Source: CAWUEZ02 sp963921355 (lineage in GTDB: Bacteria > Pseudomonadota > Alphaproteobacteria > Thalassobaculales > Thalassobaculaceae). From it: a DNA stretch of 64,000 bases. Of the stretch, positions 1 to 8,277 are shown piece after piece. The stretch covers positions 2,356,001 through 2,420,000 of the forward strand of contig OZ001190.1 of NCBI GenBank assembly GCA_963921355.3, in the 5' to 3' direction. Under the pieces are notes generated by a model, which saw only the letters and a program-made list of their open reading frames with translations, did not search any database and had not been told where the DNA came from. The position numbers and the translations under genes are program-made. Positions within the stretch are counted from its first letter, which is position 1; each line of letters begins with the position of its first letter.

Positions 1-1081
1 GCCTGGCGCACGTCCAGGGACCCGGCTGACGGGGCGTCGACGACGGCCTGGGGGCGGGCGATGGTCTCCGCCCCCTCGCGCACCATGCCGACGTTCTCCG
101 CCACTTCGGCGGCCACGAACATGATCCAGTGGGACATGGCGGTCACCCGCATGATCAGGGCGATCGCCGCGGCCACATCGCCGACGGACAACGCGCCCAC
201 CGACCACATCCAGAGCACCAGGCCGCAGTGCACGATCCACAGCACGGCGTTCAGGGCGGTGATCGACAGCTCGAACTGGGAGATCCAGACGTTCAGCTCG
301 GCATGACGATCGCGCTGGGCGGCGATGCCAACCCGGGCATAGCTGTCCTCGCGCCGGGCGTGGCCGAACAGCTTCACAGTCTGGATGTTGGTGTAGCTGT
401 CGACGATTCGGCCGGTCAGCTGGGAGCTTGCCTCGGACGCCTCGTGGGACGCCGCCTGCACCGCGGCACGAAGTACCAGAGCACCCCCCCCCCATAGAGC
501 GCCAGCCAGAGCAGCAGCGGCAGTGCCACCAGCACGTCGAGGGTAGCAAGAATGACAGCGGCGGACACCCAAAACACGCTGACATACCAGACCGCGTCGA
601 TCATCTCGCCGAACGACCGTCGCAACGCGATCGAGGTCTGCATCACCTTGTTCGCCAACCGGCCCGCGAAGTCGTTCTCAAAGAACGCCACGCTCTGGCG
701 CAGCAGGTAGCGGTGGGTCTGCCAGCGGATCAGTCCAGTCAAGGCCGGCGACAGGGTCTGGTTGGTGACCGCCATATGGGCGGTCACCAGGACCGGCTCG
801 ACGATCAGGACCAGCAGGGCGATCCAGATCAGCAGACCCGCATTCTCCGAGAAGAAGGCGCCGGGGTCGCTGGCGAGGCCGAGCCGGTCGATCAGAATGC
901 CGATATAGGCGAAGAACACGGCATTGACGATCGCGAGCGCGCCTCCGGTCACGATGGCGACGACGAACCATCGCCAGATCTGTCCGATATAGCGCCAGTA
1001 GAAGGCCAGCAGCCCCAACGGCGGCTGGTCCAGCCGGTCGGAGGCAAACGGATCTATGAGATAGTTGAAACGGCTAAACAT
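1..1081 (-). pseudogene. ABC exporter, membrane-domain part, frameshifted and cut by window edge
   Basis: N-terminal half of a fused membrane/ATPase ABC transporter of the MdlB type. The ATG at 1081 opens a frame with at least four hydrophobic segments (roughly residues 40-65, 83-105, 160-185, 185-205) that stops near 416. After the motif FVPR, homology continues in another frame (VQAASHEASEASSQLTGRIV, then VDSYTNIQTVKLF), typical of the end of this family's transmembrane domain. One missing base near 464-470 restores a single frame; a run of ten C at 483-492 lies close by. The reading continues off the left edge, so the ATPase domain is not visible. The break is either a base-call error or a real frameshift; the substrate cannot be told. 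Confidence 0.75.
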
Positions 1082-1478
1082 GGCTTGATTCCACGCACGC
1101 AGAGGGGGCTGTCGGACAAAGTCGACGCCGGTCGCGTGGGCGGTCGAGCCAGGGGAAGTGATCGGTCCCTAGTCGCTCGCGCTGGGCGCGCCGGCGGTCA
1201 ACCCATTCGGGTCATAAAGACGCGGATCACGGTCATACGAAGGCTCCTGAAATCGCCCGGGGATATTCCCCGAACGCGTGCATCATGCCACGCACCCACG
1301 CCGAAGGCGACTCGCGAGTGCTGTGTCCTTCCAAGCTCGATGCGGAGTGTGACTTGTCGGCAACGATTCGCGATTGGCCACCTGTCGGATTGGCGGTTCA
1401 GAATGCGCCGATCATGGCGCAGAATTGGCGCTGACTGGGCCGGCGCAGAACCGGCCTCGATCAGGGAGGAACAGGCAG
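1082..1478. other. Intergenic region between the divergent ABC exporter and paaG
   Basis: About 400 bases without a convincing long gene. It must hold the promoters of the two divergent genes. I see a short perfect hairpin CGGGGA-TAT-TCCCCG near 1258-1272 and a 12-codon minus-strand ORF with a good ribosome-binding site (listed separately). A longer plus-strand open frame crosses it but has no protein-like composition and is antisense or upstream extension only. Confidence 0.4.
1198..1236 (-). other. Possible 12-residue leader peptide
   Basis: The ATG at 1236 is preceded on the minus strand by AGGAG at good spacing and encodes MTVIRVFMTRMG before TGA. It lies about 115 bases upstream of the ABC exporter start, in the same direction, and just downstream of the hairpin at 1258-1272. 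The size, ribosome-binding site and position fit a leader peptide, but I do not recognise the sequence, and chance occurrence is quite possible. Confidence 0.2.
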
Positions 1479-2279
1479 ATGGCGCCGAACGAGACGGTGC
1501 TGGTCTCGGTCGCGGACGGGATTTCGCGGCTGACGCTCAACCGGCCGGACAAACTGAACGCGTTTGATGAAGCGATGCTCGGGGCCTTGCGCGCCGCGAT
1601 CGAGAGCGCCGGCAGCGATCCGGCAATCCGGGCGGTCCTGCTGACCGGTGCGGGCCGGGCGTTCTGTGCGGGACAGGACCTGGGGGACGTCGATCCCAGG
1701 GCCGTGGGGCAGAACAGCGATCTCGGGCAGGTGCTGGACCAGCATTACAACCCGCTGATCCGGGCGATCCGCGATCTCGAGAAGCCGGTGGTCTGTGCCG
1801 TCAACGGTGTGGCGGCAGGCGCCGGGGCCAACGTCGCCCTGGCCTGCGACATCGTCGTGGCCGCCCGCTCGGCCCGGGTCATTCAGGCGTTCTGCCGCAT
1901 CGGCCTGGTTCCGGATTCCGGCGGTACCTGGGTGCTCACCCGGCTGCTGGGGGAGGCGCGGGCCAAGGCGCTCGCCCTGACCGGCCAACCGATCGATGCC
2001 GAGACGGCGGCCGGCTGGGGGCTGATCTGGAAAGCCGTCGACGATGACCAGCTGGCAACGGAAGCCGACGCCCTGGCGGCAAGTCTCGCGACCGGACCCA
2101 CCATCGGCCTCGGCTTGACCAAGCGCGCGATCCAGGCGGCGGGGACCAACGGGCTGGATGCCCAGCTCGATCTGGAGCGCGACCTGCAGCGCGCCGCCGG
2201 CCGGACACCGGACTATGCCGAAGGCGTGACGGCGTTCCTGGAGAAGCGGGCCGCCGCGTTCACCGGGCAGACCGGATGA
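1479..2279 (+). CDS. paaG: PaaG, ring-epoxide phenylacetyl-CoA isomerase
   Basis: Crotonase-fold enzyme, 266 residues, expected to isomerise the 1,2-epoxide of phenylacetyl-CoA to the oxepin in the aerobic phenylacetate pathway. The PaaG signature is clear: RAFCAGQDL near residue 60, then NGVAAGAGAN (oxyanion-hole region) and the IGLVPDSGGTW segment. The start was chosen at 1479 because AGGGAGGA (1463-1470) sits at correct spacing; the longer frame from 1374 has no such site. Its TGA overlaps the start of paaI (ATGA), indicating translational coupling. First gene of the plus-strand paaG-paaI-paaK unit. Confidence 0.93.
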   Translation: MAPNETVLVSVADGISRLTLNRPDKLNAFDEAMLGALRAAIESAGSDPAIRAVLLTGAGRAFCAGQDLGDVDPRAVGQNSDLGQVLDQHYNPLIRAIRDLEKPVVCAVNGVAAGAGANVALACDIVVAARSARVIQAFCRIGLVPDSGGTWVLTRLLGEARAKALALTGQPIDAETAAGWGLIWKAVDDDQLATEADALAASLATGPTIGLGLTKRAIQAAGTNGLDAQLDLERDLQRAAGRTPDYAEGVTAFLEKRAAAFTGQTG

Positions 2280-2755
2280 CGGCCGCACCCTCGTCTGCGG
2301 ACCAGGATCTCGCCGAGGCCTGCGCCCGTGCCATGTGGGAGGATGATGACGCCTCGCGTCACCTCGGCGTGGCGCTGGATTCGGTCGCGCCCGGGGCGGC
2401 GGTGCTGTCGATGACGGTCACCAAGGCGATGACCAACGGCCACGGCACCTGCCATGGCGGGTACATCTTCACGCTGGCGGACTCCGCCTTCGCCTTCGCG
2501 TGCAACACCTACGATCTGCGCTGCGTCGCCCAGCACTGCTCGATCGCCTTTGTGGCCCCGGCCTATGAGGGCGAGCGGCTGATTGCGACGGCCCGGGAAG
2601 TCCAGCGCTACGGCCGCAACGGGATCTACGACGTCCGCGTCACCAACCCCAAGGGTGAGCCGGTCGCCGAGTTCCGCGGCCAGTCCCGGACGGTCGGCGG
2701 CGCCCTGGTGGCTCCGGCCGCCGACCCCAATGCCGGCGGACGGGAAGAGGACTGA
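2276..2755 (+). CDS. paaI: PaaI, hydroxyphenylacetyl-CoA thioesterase
   Basis: Hot-dog-fold thioesterase of 159 residues, a normal length for PaaI. The segment NGHGTCHGGYIFTLADSAFA around residues 50-65 holds the HGG and catalytic Asp region of this family, followed by the conserved CVAQHCSIAF stretch. PaaI is thought to hydrolyse dead-end CoA thioesters and free CoA during phenylacetate breakdown. It starts inside the paaG stop (ATGA overlap) and ends four bases before the paaK start, so the three genes form one operon. The hot-dog family alone would be ambiguous; the context settles it. Confidence 0.92.
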   Translation: MTAAPSSADQDLAEACARAMWEDDDASRHLGVALDSVAPGAAVLSMTVTKAMTNGHGTCHGGYIFTLADSAFAFACNTYDLRCVAQHCSIAFVAPAYEGERLIATAREVQRYGRNGIYDVRVTNPKGEPVAEFRGQSRTVGGALVAPAADPNAGGREED

Positions 2756-2759
2756 GCTC

Positions 2760-4064
2760 ATGGAAGACCTGACCCCGAAACCCTCCGACCTGGACCCGAT
2801 CGAGATCGCGTCGCGGGACGAAATCACCGCCCTTCAGTTACAGCGCCTGCGCTGGACCCTCGGCCACGCCTACGAGAACTCCCTGCATTATCGGGCCCGG
2901 TTCGATGCAGCCGGAGTCCATCCCGATGACCTGCAGGGTCTCGAGGATCTCGCCCGCTTCCCCTTCACGGTCAAACAGGACCTCCGAGATGCCTACCCGT
3001 TCGGAATGTTCGCGGTTCCGCAGGACCGGGTCCGGCGGCTGCATGCCTCCTCGGGGACCACGGGCAAGCCGACGGTGGTCGGCTACACCCAGGGCGACAT
3101 CGACAACTGGGCGGATCTGGTGGCGCGCTAGATCCGGGCCGCCGGCGGGCGCCCCGGCGACATTGCCCATGTCGCTTACGGCTACGGGTTGTTTACCGGT
3201 GGTCTCGGCGCGCATTACGGGGCGGAGAGGCTCGGGTGTACGGTGGTGCCGGTTTCCGGCGGCATGACCGAACGCCAGGTCACGCTGATCACCGACTTCA
3301 AGCCCCGGATCATCCTGGTCACCCCGTCCTACATGCTGTCGATCCTTGATCAGTTCCGCGACCAGGGTCTTGACCCCCGCGAGACCTCGCTCGCGGTTGG
3401 CATCTTCGGGGCGGAACCCTGGACCAACGTCATGCGGCTCGAGATCGAACAGGCCTTCGACATGCATGCGGTCGACATCTACGGCCTGTCGGAGGTCATG
3501 GGCCCGGGGGTCGCCAACGAGTGTGTGGAAACCAAGGACGGCCTTCACCTCTGGGAGGACCATTTCTATCCGGAGATCATCGACTCGGAGACCGGTGAGG
3601 TCCTGCCGGACGGCGAACAGGGTGAGCTGGTGTTCACCACGCTCACCAAGGAGGCGCTGCCGATCATCCGCTACCGGACCCGAGATCTGACCCGGCTGCT
3701 GCCCGGAACCGCGCGCAGCATGCGCCGGATCGAGAAGATCACCGGGCGTTCCGACGACATGATGATCGTGCGCGGCGTGAACGTCTTCCCGACCCAGATC
3801 GAGGAGCAGCTGATGCGCTGCTCCGGGCTGGCGCCGCATTTCCAGATTGTCCTCGCCCGCGACGGCCGGATGGACACGATGACCGTCAAGGTCGAGGCGA
3901 CGGTCGGCCACACCGACGATGCAGCCCGGTCCGGTCAGGCCAAGGAGCTGGCCCACCACATCAAGAGCGTGATCGGGGTCACCGCCAGGATCGATGTCGG
4001 CGACCCTGGCACAGTGGAGCGCTCGGCCGGCAAGGCCCGGCGGGTGGTGGATTCGCGGAAGTGA
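2760..4064 (+). pseudogene. paaK: PaaK, phenylacetate-CoA ligase, interrupted by an in-frame TAG
   Basis: Adenylate-forming ligase that makes phenylacetyl-CoA, the entry step of the pathway. Read through, the frame is 434 residues, normal for PaaK. The AMP-binding loop SSGTTGKPTV lies near residue 100, with YGLSE further on and the C-terminal domain ending in the usual SAGKARRV. Codon 124 (3129-3131) is TAG between VAR and IRAAGGRPGD; relatives have Ser there, so TCG to TAG is the simplest change. The frame before and after the stop is identical, so there is no indel. If real, the ligase is truncated after the nucleotide loop. A sequencing error is equally possible. Ribosome-binding site GGAAGAGG lies just upstream. 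Confidence 0.9.
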
Positions 4065-4088
4065 TAAGCCTCAGGCTCGCGGTCCTTG

Positions 4089-4199
4089 TCGTCATCGAGA
4101 TCCCGGTCTCGACCTGACGGTCGAACCGGGATGACGGGATGAGACGTTCTCGTCATCCCGGCGGAGCGAAGCGACGGCCGGGATCTCGACGCCCGACGC
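4089..4199. repeat. GTCATCCCGG-type palindromic repeat block
   Basis: Two adjacent palindromic segments. The first pairs ATCCCGGT with ACCGGGAT and CGACC with GGTCG around 4099-4133; the second pairs TCCCGGC with GCCGGGA around 4156-4182. CGTCAT and CCGGGAT motifs recur in both. Such blocks are common dispersed intergenic repeats in GC-rich alphaproteobacteria. No gene lies within it. Confidence 0.6.
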
Positions 4200-4200
4200 G

Positions 4201-4291
4201 CCCTTCGACACGTCGCTGCATTCCTGCTCAGCGCGAGGTCAGAGAGAACGGACCTCGTCCTGAGCAGCGCCGCGAGGCGCGTGTCGAAGGG
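4201..4291. repeat. Dispersed inverted-repeat element, copy A
   Basis: Perfect 12-bp inverted ends CCCTTCGACACG (4201-4212) and CGTGTCGAAGGG (4280-4291), with inner arms containing CGAGGTC and GACCTCG plus CCTGAGCA. The same end sequence and inner arms recur at 14830-14937 and 32785-32945, so this is a family. It lies between the convergent paaK and paaY and could act as a bidirectional transcription end. Confidence 0.8.
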
Positions 4292-4315
4292 TGACGTGAA
4301 TGCTGTCTGGCACCT

Positions 4316-4417
4316 CTAATCCCCGCCCTCGGCGACCTTCAGCCGCTCCAGGAACAGCGGGTCGTATTTCAGCGTGGTCACCCGGCGGCGGTCCGGTTCC
4401 ATTGCCGTAAGCGGTTC
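4316..4417 (-). pseudogene. Relic of a paaY-like 3' end
   Basis: On the minus strand this stretch reads EPLTAMEPDRRRVTTLKYDP, then LFLERLKVAEGGD and a stop. The adjacent intact paaY ends with EPLTAVEPDRPRIQAPKFDP, then LFVARAAGELE and a stop. The first ten residues differ only at one site and later ones are related. Upstream of 4417 the similarity ends abruptly, so only about 34 codons of a second, diverged copy remain. It is either the remnant of a duplicated gene or a tail left behind by recombination with a foreign paaY. Confidence 0.6.
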
Positions 4418-4469
4418 GGCAGGTTATCGACCAGCGTCGCGACGGCTGAGGATCTGGGCGGGGCGCCCG

Positions 4470-5087
4470 TTATTCCAGCTCGCCGGCCGCCCGGGCCACG
4501 AACAACGGATCGAATTTCGGTGCCTGGATGCGGGGCCGGTCCGGTTCGACGGCGGTCAGCGGTTCGGTCTTCACCAGCTTCTGCCCGGCTTCGGCCGCCA
4601 GTTGCCGGTAGACCCCGGTACCTTCGCGTTTCCAGGCGATCTCGCCATCGCTCAAGGTGCGGACCACCCGGGCCGGCGAGCCCACGGCCAGGCTGTTCGG
4701 TGGAATTCGGTCCTTCGCCTTCACGAAGGCCAGGGCCGCCACGATGCTGTTCTCGCCGATCACGGCTTCGTCCATCACCACCGCGTTCATCCCGACCAGC
4801 GCGTTCCGGCCGATCCGGCAGCCATGGAGGATCGCGCCGTGGCCGATATGGCCTTCCTCCTCGATCACCACTTCGGTGTTCGGGAAGCTATGGACCACGC
4901 AGGTCTCCTGAAGATTGGATCCTGTCTCCATGATGATGCGGCCGAAGTCGCCGCGCAGGCAGGCCAGCGGCCCGACATAGCAGTTCGCGCCGACGATCAC
5001 GTCGCCGATCAGCACGGCCGCGGGATGAACAAAGGCGCTCGGGTCGACCACCGGGGTGATTCCGTCGAACGCGTAGACGCCCGCCAT
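4470..5087 (-). CDS. paaY: PaaY, gamma-carbonic-anhydrase-type hexapeptide protein
   Basis: Left-handed beta-helix protein of 205 residues built from hexapeptide repeats (for example VHPAAVLIGDVIVGANCYVG and GHIGHGAILHGCRIG). Metal-ligand histidines appear in the pattern VVHSF...GHIGHG. PaaY proteins act as thioesterases that clear toxic CoA intermediates of the phenylacetate pathway. The start at 5087 (MAGVYAFDG) overlaps the upstream stop as TGATG; the longer frame from 5153 lies inside the preceding gene and is rejected. Last gene of the minus-strand paa unit; a decayed copy of its 3' end lies 52 bases downstream. Confidence 0.88.
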   Translation of the reverse strand: MAGVYAFDGITPVVDPSAFVHPAAVLIGDVIVGANCYVGPLACLRGDFGRIIMETGSNLQETCVVHSFPNTEVVIEEEGHIGHGAILHGCRIGRNALVGMNAVVMDEAVIGENSIVAALAFVKAKDRIPPNSLAVGSPARVVRTLSDGEIAWKREGTGVYRQLAAEAGQKLVKTEPLTAVEPDRPRIQAPKFDPLFVARAAGELE

Positions 5088-5860
5088 CAGGCTGCTCCCA
5101 GTGTCGTGTCGATGCCCAGGGCTTGCAGTTCGGCGGAGACTTCGCCGCGCCACCGTTCCGCCAACACCTCGTTGGGAGTATGGCGCAGGCCGAACCGGCG
5201 AAGGGTCTCAAATCGCGCGGACCCGGCCGTCCCGAAGCTTGCGGCCACCCGCGGACACCAATAATCGATCGAGGCTCGGATTGCGTCGTGCTGGTCAGGG
5301 TCCGCCACGAGCACGCGCAGACCATCGAGCCCCAGTTCGGCGTGGCCGCGCTCGCTCACCAGGATCTCCCGGAAGGCATCGGATAGCGGCTGGTAGGACC
5401 CGTCGGCGAATTCGGTGAGCTGAATCACCGAAGCCCGGCCCATCAGCACGTTCATCACCACCGCGTCGGCCCAGCCCTCGATCGGGTACTGGAAGACGCT
5501 GAGGCGCATGTCGCCGCCCTGGCGAGTGGCCCCGATATCGGCGGAACGCGCAAGCCTCGCCGTCCAGGGATGATGGGTCACATAGCGCGCGGTATCCGCG
5601 CCGAACTCCCCCATGATGCGGAGGACCTTTTCGGCGCTGGCGAGTTTCTCATAAACGATACGGCTGGCGGCGATCCGGGCGCGCAGGGCAGGGGCCGTGT
5701 TGATGCAGTCGGCAAATCCGGCGGCTCCGGCAAGTTCGGAATCGACGAAGGTCGCCATCAGGCGCAGAAGCTCGCCGCGATAGCGTGGTGGCACGTTGGC
5801 CGGCGCCGACAGCTTGCCGCCGCGACTCAGATAGTCCGCCAGTTCGACGTTTTCGCTCAT
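5087..5860 (-). CDS. Extra PaaA/PaaC-family ferritin-like protein
   Basis: 257-residue helical protein of the phenylacetic acid catabolic family (PaaA/PaaC type, PF05138), located between paaE and paaY. One ExxH-like element is visible (SERGH near residue 168) and a glutamate at about residue 42 (DSELAGAAGF) fits a first ligand, but the second PaaA element (EAGH) is replaced by EKLASAE, so a full di-iron site is doubtful. The canonical monooxygenase is PaaABCDE; this is an additional paralogue. Ribosome-binding site GGAGGGAGAGG precedes the start. It may be a structural or accessory subunit, or may modify another substrate. Confidence 0.75.
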   Translation of the reverse strand: MSENVELADYLSRGGKLSAPANVPPRYRGELLRLMATFVDSELAGAAGFADCINTAPALRARIAASRIVYEKLASAEKVLRIMGEFGADTARYVTHHPWTARLARSADIGATRQGGDMRLSVFQYPIEGWADAVVMNVLMGRASVIQLTEFADGSYQPLSDAFREILVSERGHAELGLDGLRVLVADPDQHDAIRASIDYWCPRVAASFGTAGSARFETLRRFGLRHTPNEVLAERWRGEVSAELQALGIDTTLGAA

Positions 5861-5879
5861 CGCCTCTCCCTCCGGCCGT

Positions 5880-6956
5880 TCATCGGTCGTAGTCGATGAC
5901 GACCCGGTCCGTGATCGGCCGGCTCTGGCAGGTCAGAACGTAGCCGCGCCGCACCTCGTAGTCCTCCAGCGCGTAGTTCGCCTCCATCTCGACCTCGCCC
6001 TCGACGACCAGGGCGCGGCAGGTCGAGCAGACGCCAGCCGTGCACGCGTAGGGGACGTCGATCTTGGCGTCCTGGGCGGCCTCCAGGATGGTCTGACCGC
6101 CCTTCGCCAGGGTCAGGTCCATCGCGGCCCCGTCCAGAACGATTGTTGCCGCACAGGTGTTGTCCGGGTTGGCGCTGGCGGCCGGGGCTGCGGCACGCTT
6201 GGCGCGGCCGGGCTGGCCGCTGGTGAACAGCTCGAACTTGATGCGGTCGGCGTCGAGACCGTGGCTTTTCAGGGCATCGGCCACGGCCAGCATCATGGGC
6301 TCCGGGCCGCAGATGAAGGCGATGTCCGCACGGGCGACATCGATCCAACTGCCGAACAGGGCCGCACACTTTTCGGCATCGAGCCGTCCGCTGAACAGGC
6401 TGGCGTCCGGATCGTCGCTTTCCAGGATGTGCAGGACGCTCAGCCGGCCGAGATGCTCGTTCTTCAGGTCTTCGAGCTCCTCGCGGAACATGATCGAGTT
6501 GACCGACCGGTTGCCATAGACCAGCGTGAAGCTGGCCTTGGGTTCTTCTGACAGCACGGTCTTGATGATGCCGAGCACCGGGGTGATTCCGCTGCCGCCG
6601 GCAAAGCCGAGGTAGTGTTTCTCCCGGTCGGCCTCGATCGGCGCGTGGAACGTGCCCATCGGCGGCATGGCCTCCAGGACATCGCCGATCTTCAGGCTTT
6701 CATTGGCCCAGCTGGAGAAACAGCCGCCGTCGACCCGTTTGATGCCGACCCGCAACTTGCCCTCGCTCCGGCCGGCGCAGATCGAGTAGGAGCGGCGGAT
6801 CTCCTCACCGTCGAAGTCCTGGCGAAACGTCAGGTACTGGCCCTGGATGAAGGCGAACCGCTCGCGATCCTCCGAACGGGGCTCGAGGGTGACGACCACG
6901 GCGTCCCGGGTATCGTGGCGGAGGTCGGCCACGTTCAACGGGTAGAACTGAACCAT
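5880..6956 (-). CDS. paaE: PaaE, reductase of the phenylacetyl-CoA epoxidase
   Basis: 358-residue reductase that passes electrons from NAD(P)H to the PaaABC oxygenase. FAD-binding motif RRSYSIC near residue 55, nucleotide-binding motif GGSGITPVL near 120, CGPEPM near 220, then a C-terminal plant-type 2Fe-2S ferredoxin domain with the cysteine pattern CTAGVCSTC followed by a fourth Cys in LTCQSRP. The domain order and length are normal for PaaE. It starts 16 bases after paaD, and the next gene follows 19 bases after its stop, so all are one operon. Confidence 0.94.
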   Translation of the reverse strand: MVQFYPLNVADLRHDTRDAVVVTLEPRSEDRERFAFIQGQYLTFRQDFDGEEIRRSYSICAGRSEGKLRVGIKRVDGGCFSSWANESLKIGDVLEAMPPMGTFHAPIEADREKHYLGFAGGSGITPVLGIIKTVLSEEPKASFTLVYGNRSVNSIMFREELEDLKNEHLGRLSVLHILESDDPDASLFSGRLDAEKCAALFGSWIDVARADIAFICGPEPMMLAVADALKSHGLDADRIKFELFTSGQPGRAKRAAAPAASANPDNTCAATIVLDGAAMDLTLAKGGQTILEAAQDAKIDVPYACTAGVCSTCRALVVEGEVEMEANYALEDYEVRRGYVLTCQSRPITDRVVIDYDR

Positions 6957-6972
6957 CCCGGCGCTCCCGCGG

Positions 6973-7473
6973 TCAGTGGCACTTGAAGTAGTCGAACGGC
7001 TCCAGGCACGCGGTGCACCGGTAGCTGGCCTTGCACGGCGTGGAGCCGAAGCGGCTGATCATCTCGGTCGCCTCGGAGCTGCATCGCGGGCAGACGATCG
7101 TCGGGCCGTCCTCGCCGCCGAGCGCGCAATGCGCCGTACCCTCGATCGGAGGCGCGATGCCGTAGTCCCTGAGCCGCGTGCGTCCACGCTCGCTGATCCA
7201 GGCCGTGGTCCAGGCCGGCGACAACTGGCGTTCCAGGCGCATCTTGTCGATGCCATGGTCGCGCAGCGCGGTCTCGATCTCGAGATTGATCACGCTGGTC
7301 GCCGGACAGCCCGAGTAGGTCGGCGTCACCGTCACGACCAGGGTGTCATCGTCCCATCGGATGTCGCGGATGATGCCGAGATCCACCAGCGAGATCACCG
7401 GAATCTCCGGGTCCGGAACCTGATCCAGCCAGGACCGGATCTGCTCCACCGCCGGCCGTGCGAGGGTCGCCAT
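6973..7473 (-). CDS. paaD: PaaD, assembly protein of the phenylacetyl-CoA epoxidase
   Basis: 166 residues. The N-terminal MIP18-type domain (VPDPEIPVISLVDLGI, then TPTYSGCPA) is followed by a C-terminal cysteine-rich zinc/iron site with CPRC, CKASYRCTAC and FKCH. PaaD is required for maturation of the di-iron or Fe-S parts of the complex, by analogy with Fe-S targeting factors of the same fold. Position in the paaABCDE order is conserved: nine bases after paaC and 16 bases before paaE. Confidence 0.93.
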   Translation of the reverse strand: MATLARPAVEQIRSWLDQVPDPEIPVISLVDLGIIRDIRWDDDTLVVTVTPTYSGCPATSVINLEIETALRDHGIDKMRLERQLSPAWTTAWISERGRTRLRDYGIAPPIEGTAHCALGGEDGPTIVCPRCSSEATEMISRFGSTPCKASYRCTACLEPFDYFKCH

Positions 7474-7482
7474 TGCCGCCTC

Positions 7483-8277
7483 TCACCAGCGGGCGCCGGG
7501 ATAGGCGCGCTGCAGGAACTGCATCTCCGCCAGGATGTAGCCGAGATGTTCGCTGTGGACGCCCCGCTTTCCGCCTTTCTGGACGTATCCGCCCTCTGGC
7601 AGGCGCAAGGTGCTGGCCTTGAGGGTCGCCGTCACGTGCGCGTCCCAGGGGGCCCGAACGGCCGCCGACGGCGGGACGGCCCCGGCATCCGCCAGAGCGG
7701 CATCGATCGGGTCGTCGACGAAGAACTCCCGGGCGTAGGGCCAGAGGTCGTCGAGCGCGGCCTGCATCCGGGCGTGGCTCTCGTCTGAGCCGTCGCCGAG
7801 CCGCACCACCAGGTCGGTGCTGCGTTCAAGGTGGTAGCTGACTTCCTTCGCCGCCTTCTCGGCGATCTCCGCGATCCGCGGTTCGCTGGATCCCTGGAGT
7901 CCGTCGAGCATCGGCTTGTGCCAGGCGTCGAACAGGAACTGCCGCATCAGGGTCTTGCCGAAATCACCATTCGGCTGCTCCACCAGCAGCACGTTCCGGA
8001 ACTCACCGGCGTCGCGCAGGAAGGCGAGATCGTCGGCGCTGCGGTCGCGGCCTTCGACGGCGCCGGCCAGTTCGAGCCAGAACCGAGTCTGGCCGATCAG
8101 ATCCAGGGCGACGTTGGCCAGCGCGATGTCCTCTTCCAGGACCGGGGCGTGACCGCACCACTCCGAGACCCGATGGCCGAGGATCAGGCAGTTGTCGCCC
8201 ATCCGCAGCGCAAACTCGGCCAGCGGTTCGGTCGTGCCGGTGGCGGGCACAGGCGCGTCGGATGCCGTCATCGCCAT
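7483..8277 (-). CDS. paaC: PaaC, structural subunit of the phenylacetyl-CoA epoxidase
   Basis: About 264 residues, ferritin-like. PaaC pairs with PaaA as the non-catalytic helical subunit. Recognisable segments are LILGHRVSEWCGHAPVLEED, DLIGQTRFWLELAG, AKEVSYHLERS and the C-terminal GYILAEMQFLQRAYPG, which is a strong PaaC marker. The start at 8277 overlaps the paaB stop (TGATG); a GTG one codon earlier is also possible. Codirectional with the rest of the operon. Confidence 0.93.
   Translation of the reverse strand: MAMTASDAPVPATGTTEPLAEFALRMGDNCLILGHRVSEWCGHAPVLEEDIALANVALDLIGQTRFWLELAGAVEGRDRSADDLAFLRDAGEFRNVLLVEQPNGDFGKTLMRQFLFDAWHKPMLDGLQGSSEPRIAEIAEKAAKEVSYHLERSTDLVVRLGDGSDESHARMQAALDDLWPYAREFFVDDPIDAALADAGAVPPSAAVRAPWDAHVTATLKASTLRLPEGGYVQKGGKRGVHSEHLGYILAEMQFLQRAYPGARW

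Larger units (their letters stand above)
4065..4469. other. Intergenic region rich in inverted repeats between convergent paaK and paaY
   Basis: About 405 bases between the paaK stop and the paaY stop. It holds a GTCATCCCGG-type palindromic repeat block (4089-4199), an inverted-repeat element with 12-bp ends (4201-4291) and a decayed copy of a paaY 3' end (4316-4417). The hairpins probably serve as the transcription ends for both convergent units; none has a clear T-tract. Confidence 0.6.

Noticed and set aside
483..492. Run of ten C as a phase-variation tract
   Set aside because: The conserved FVPR motif beyond the run is still in the first frame, so the break lies after the run, and phase variation at the run alone does not restore the natural sequence.
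428..1567. 379-codon plus-strand frame over the left end
   Set aside because: Antisense to the ABC exporter and running through the intergenic gap; its residues are charged low-complexity with no motif.
4089..4199. CRISPR array
   Set aside because: The block has palindromic arms but no regularly spaced identical repeats with unique spacers.
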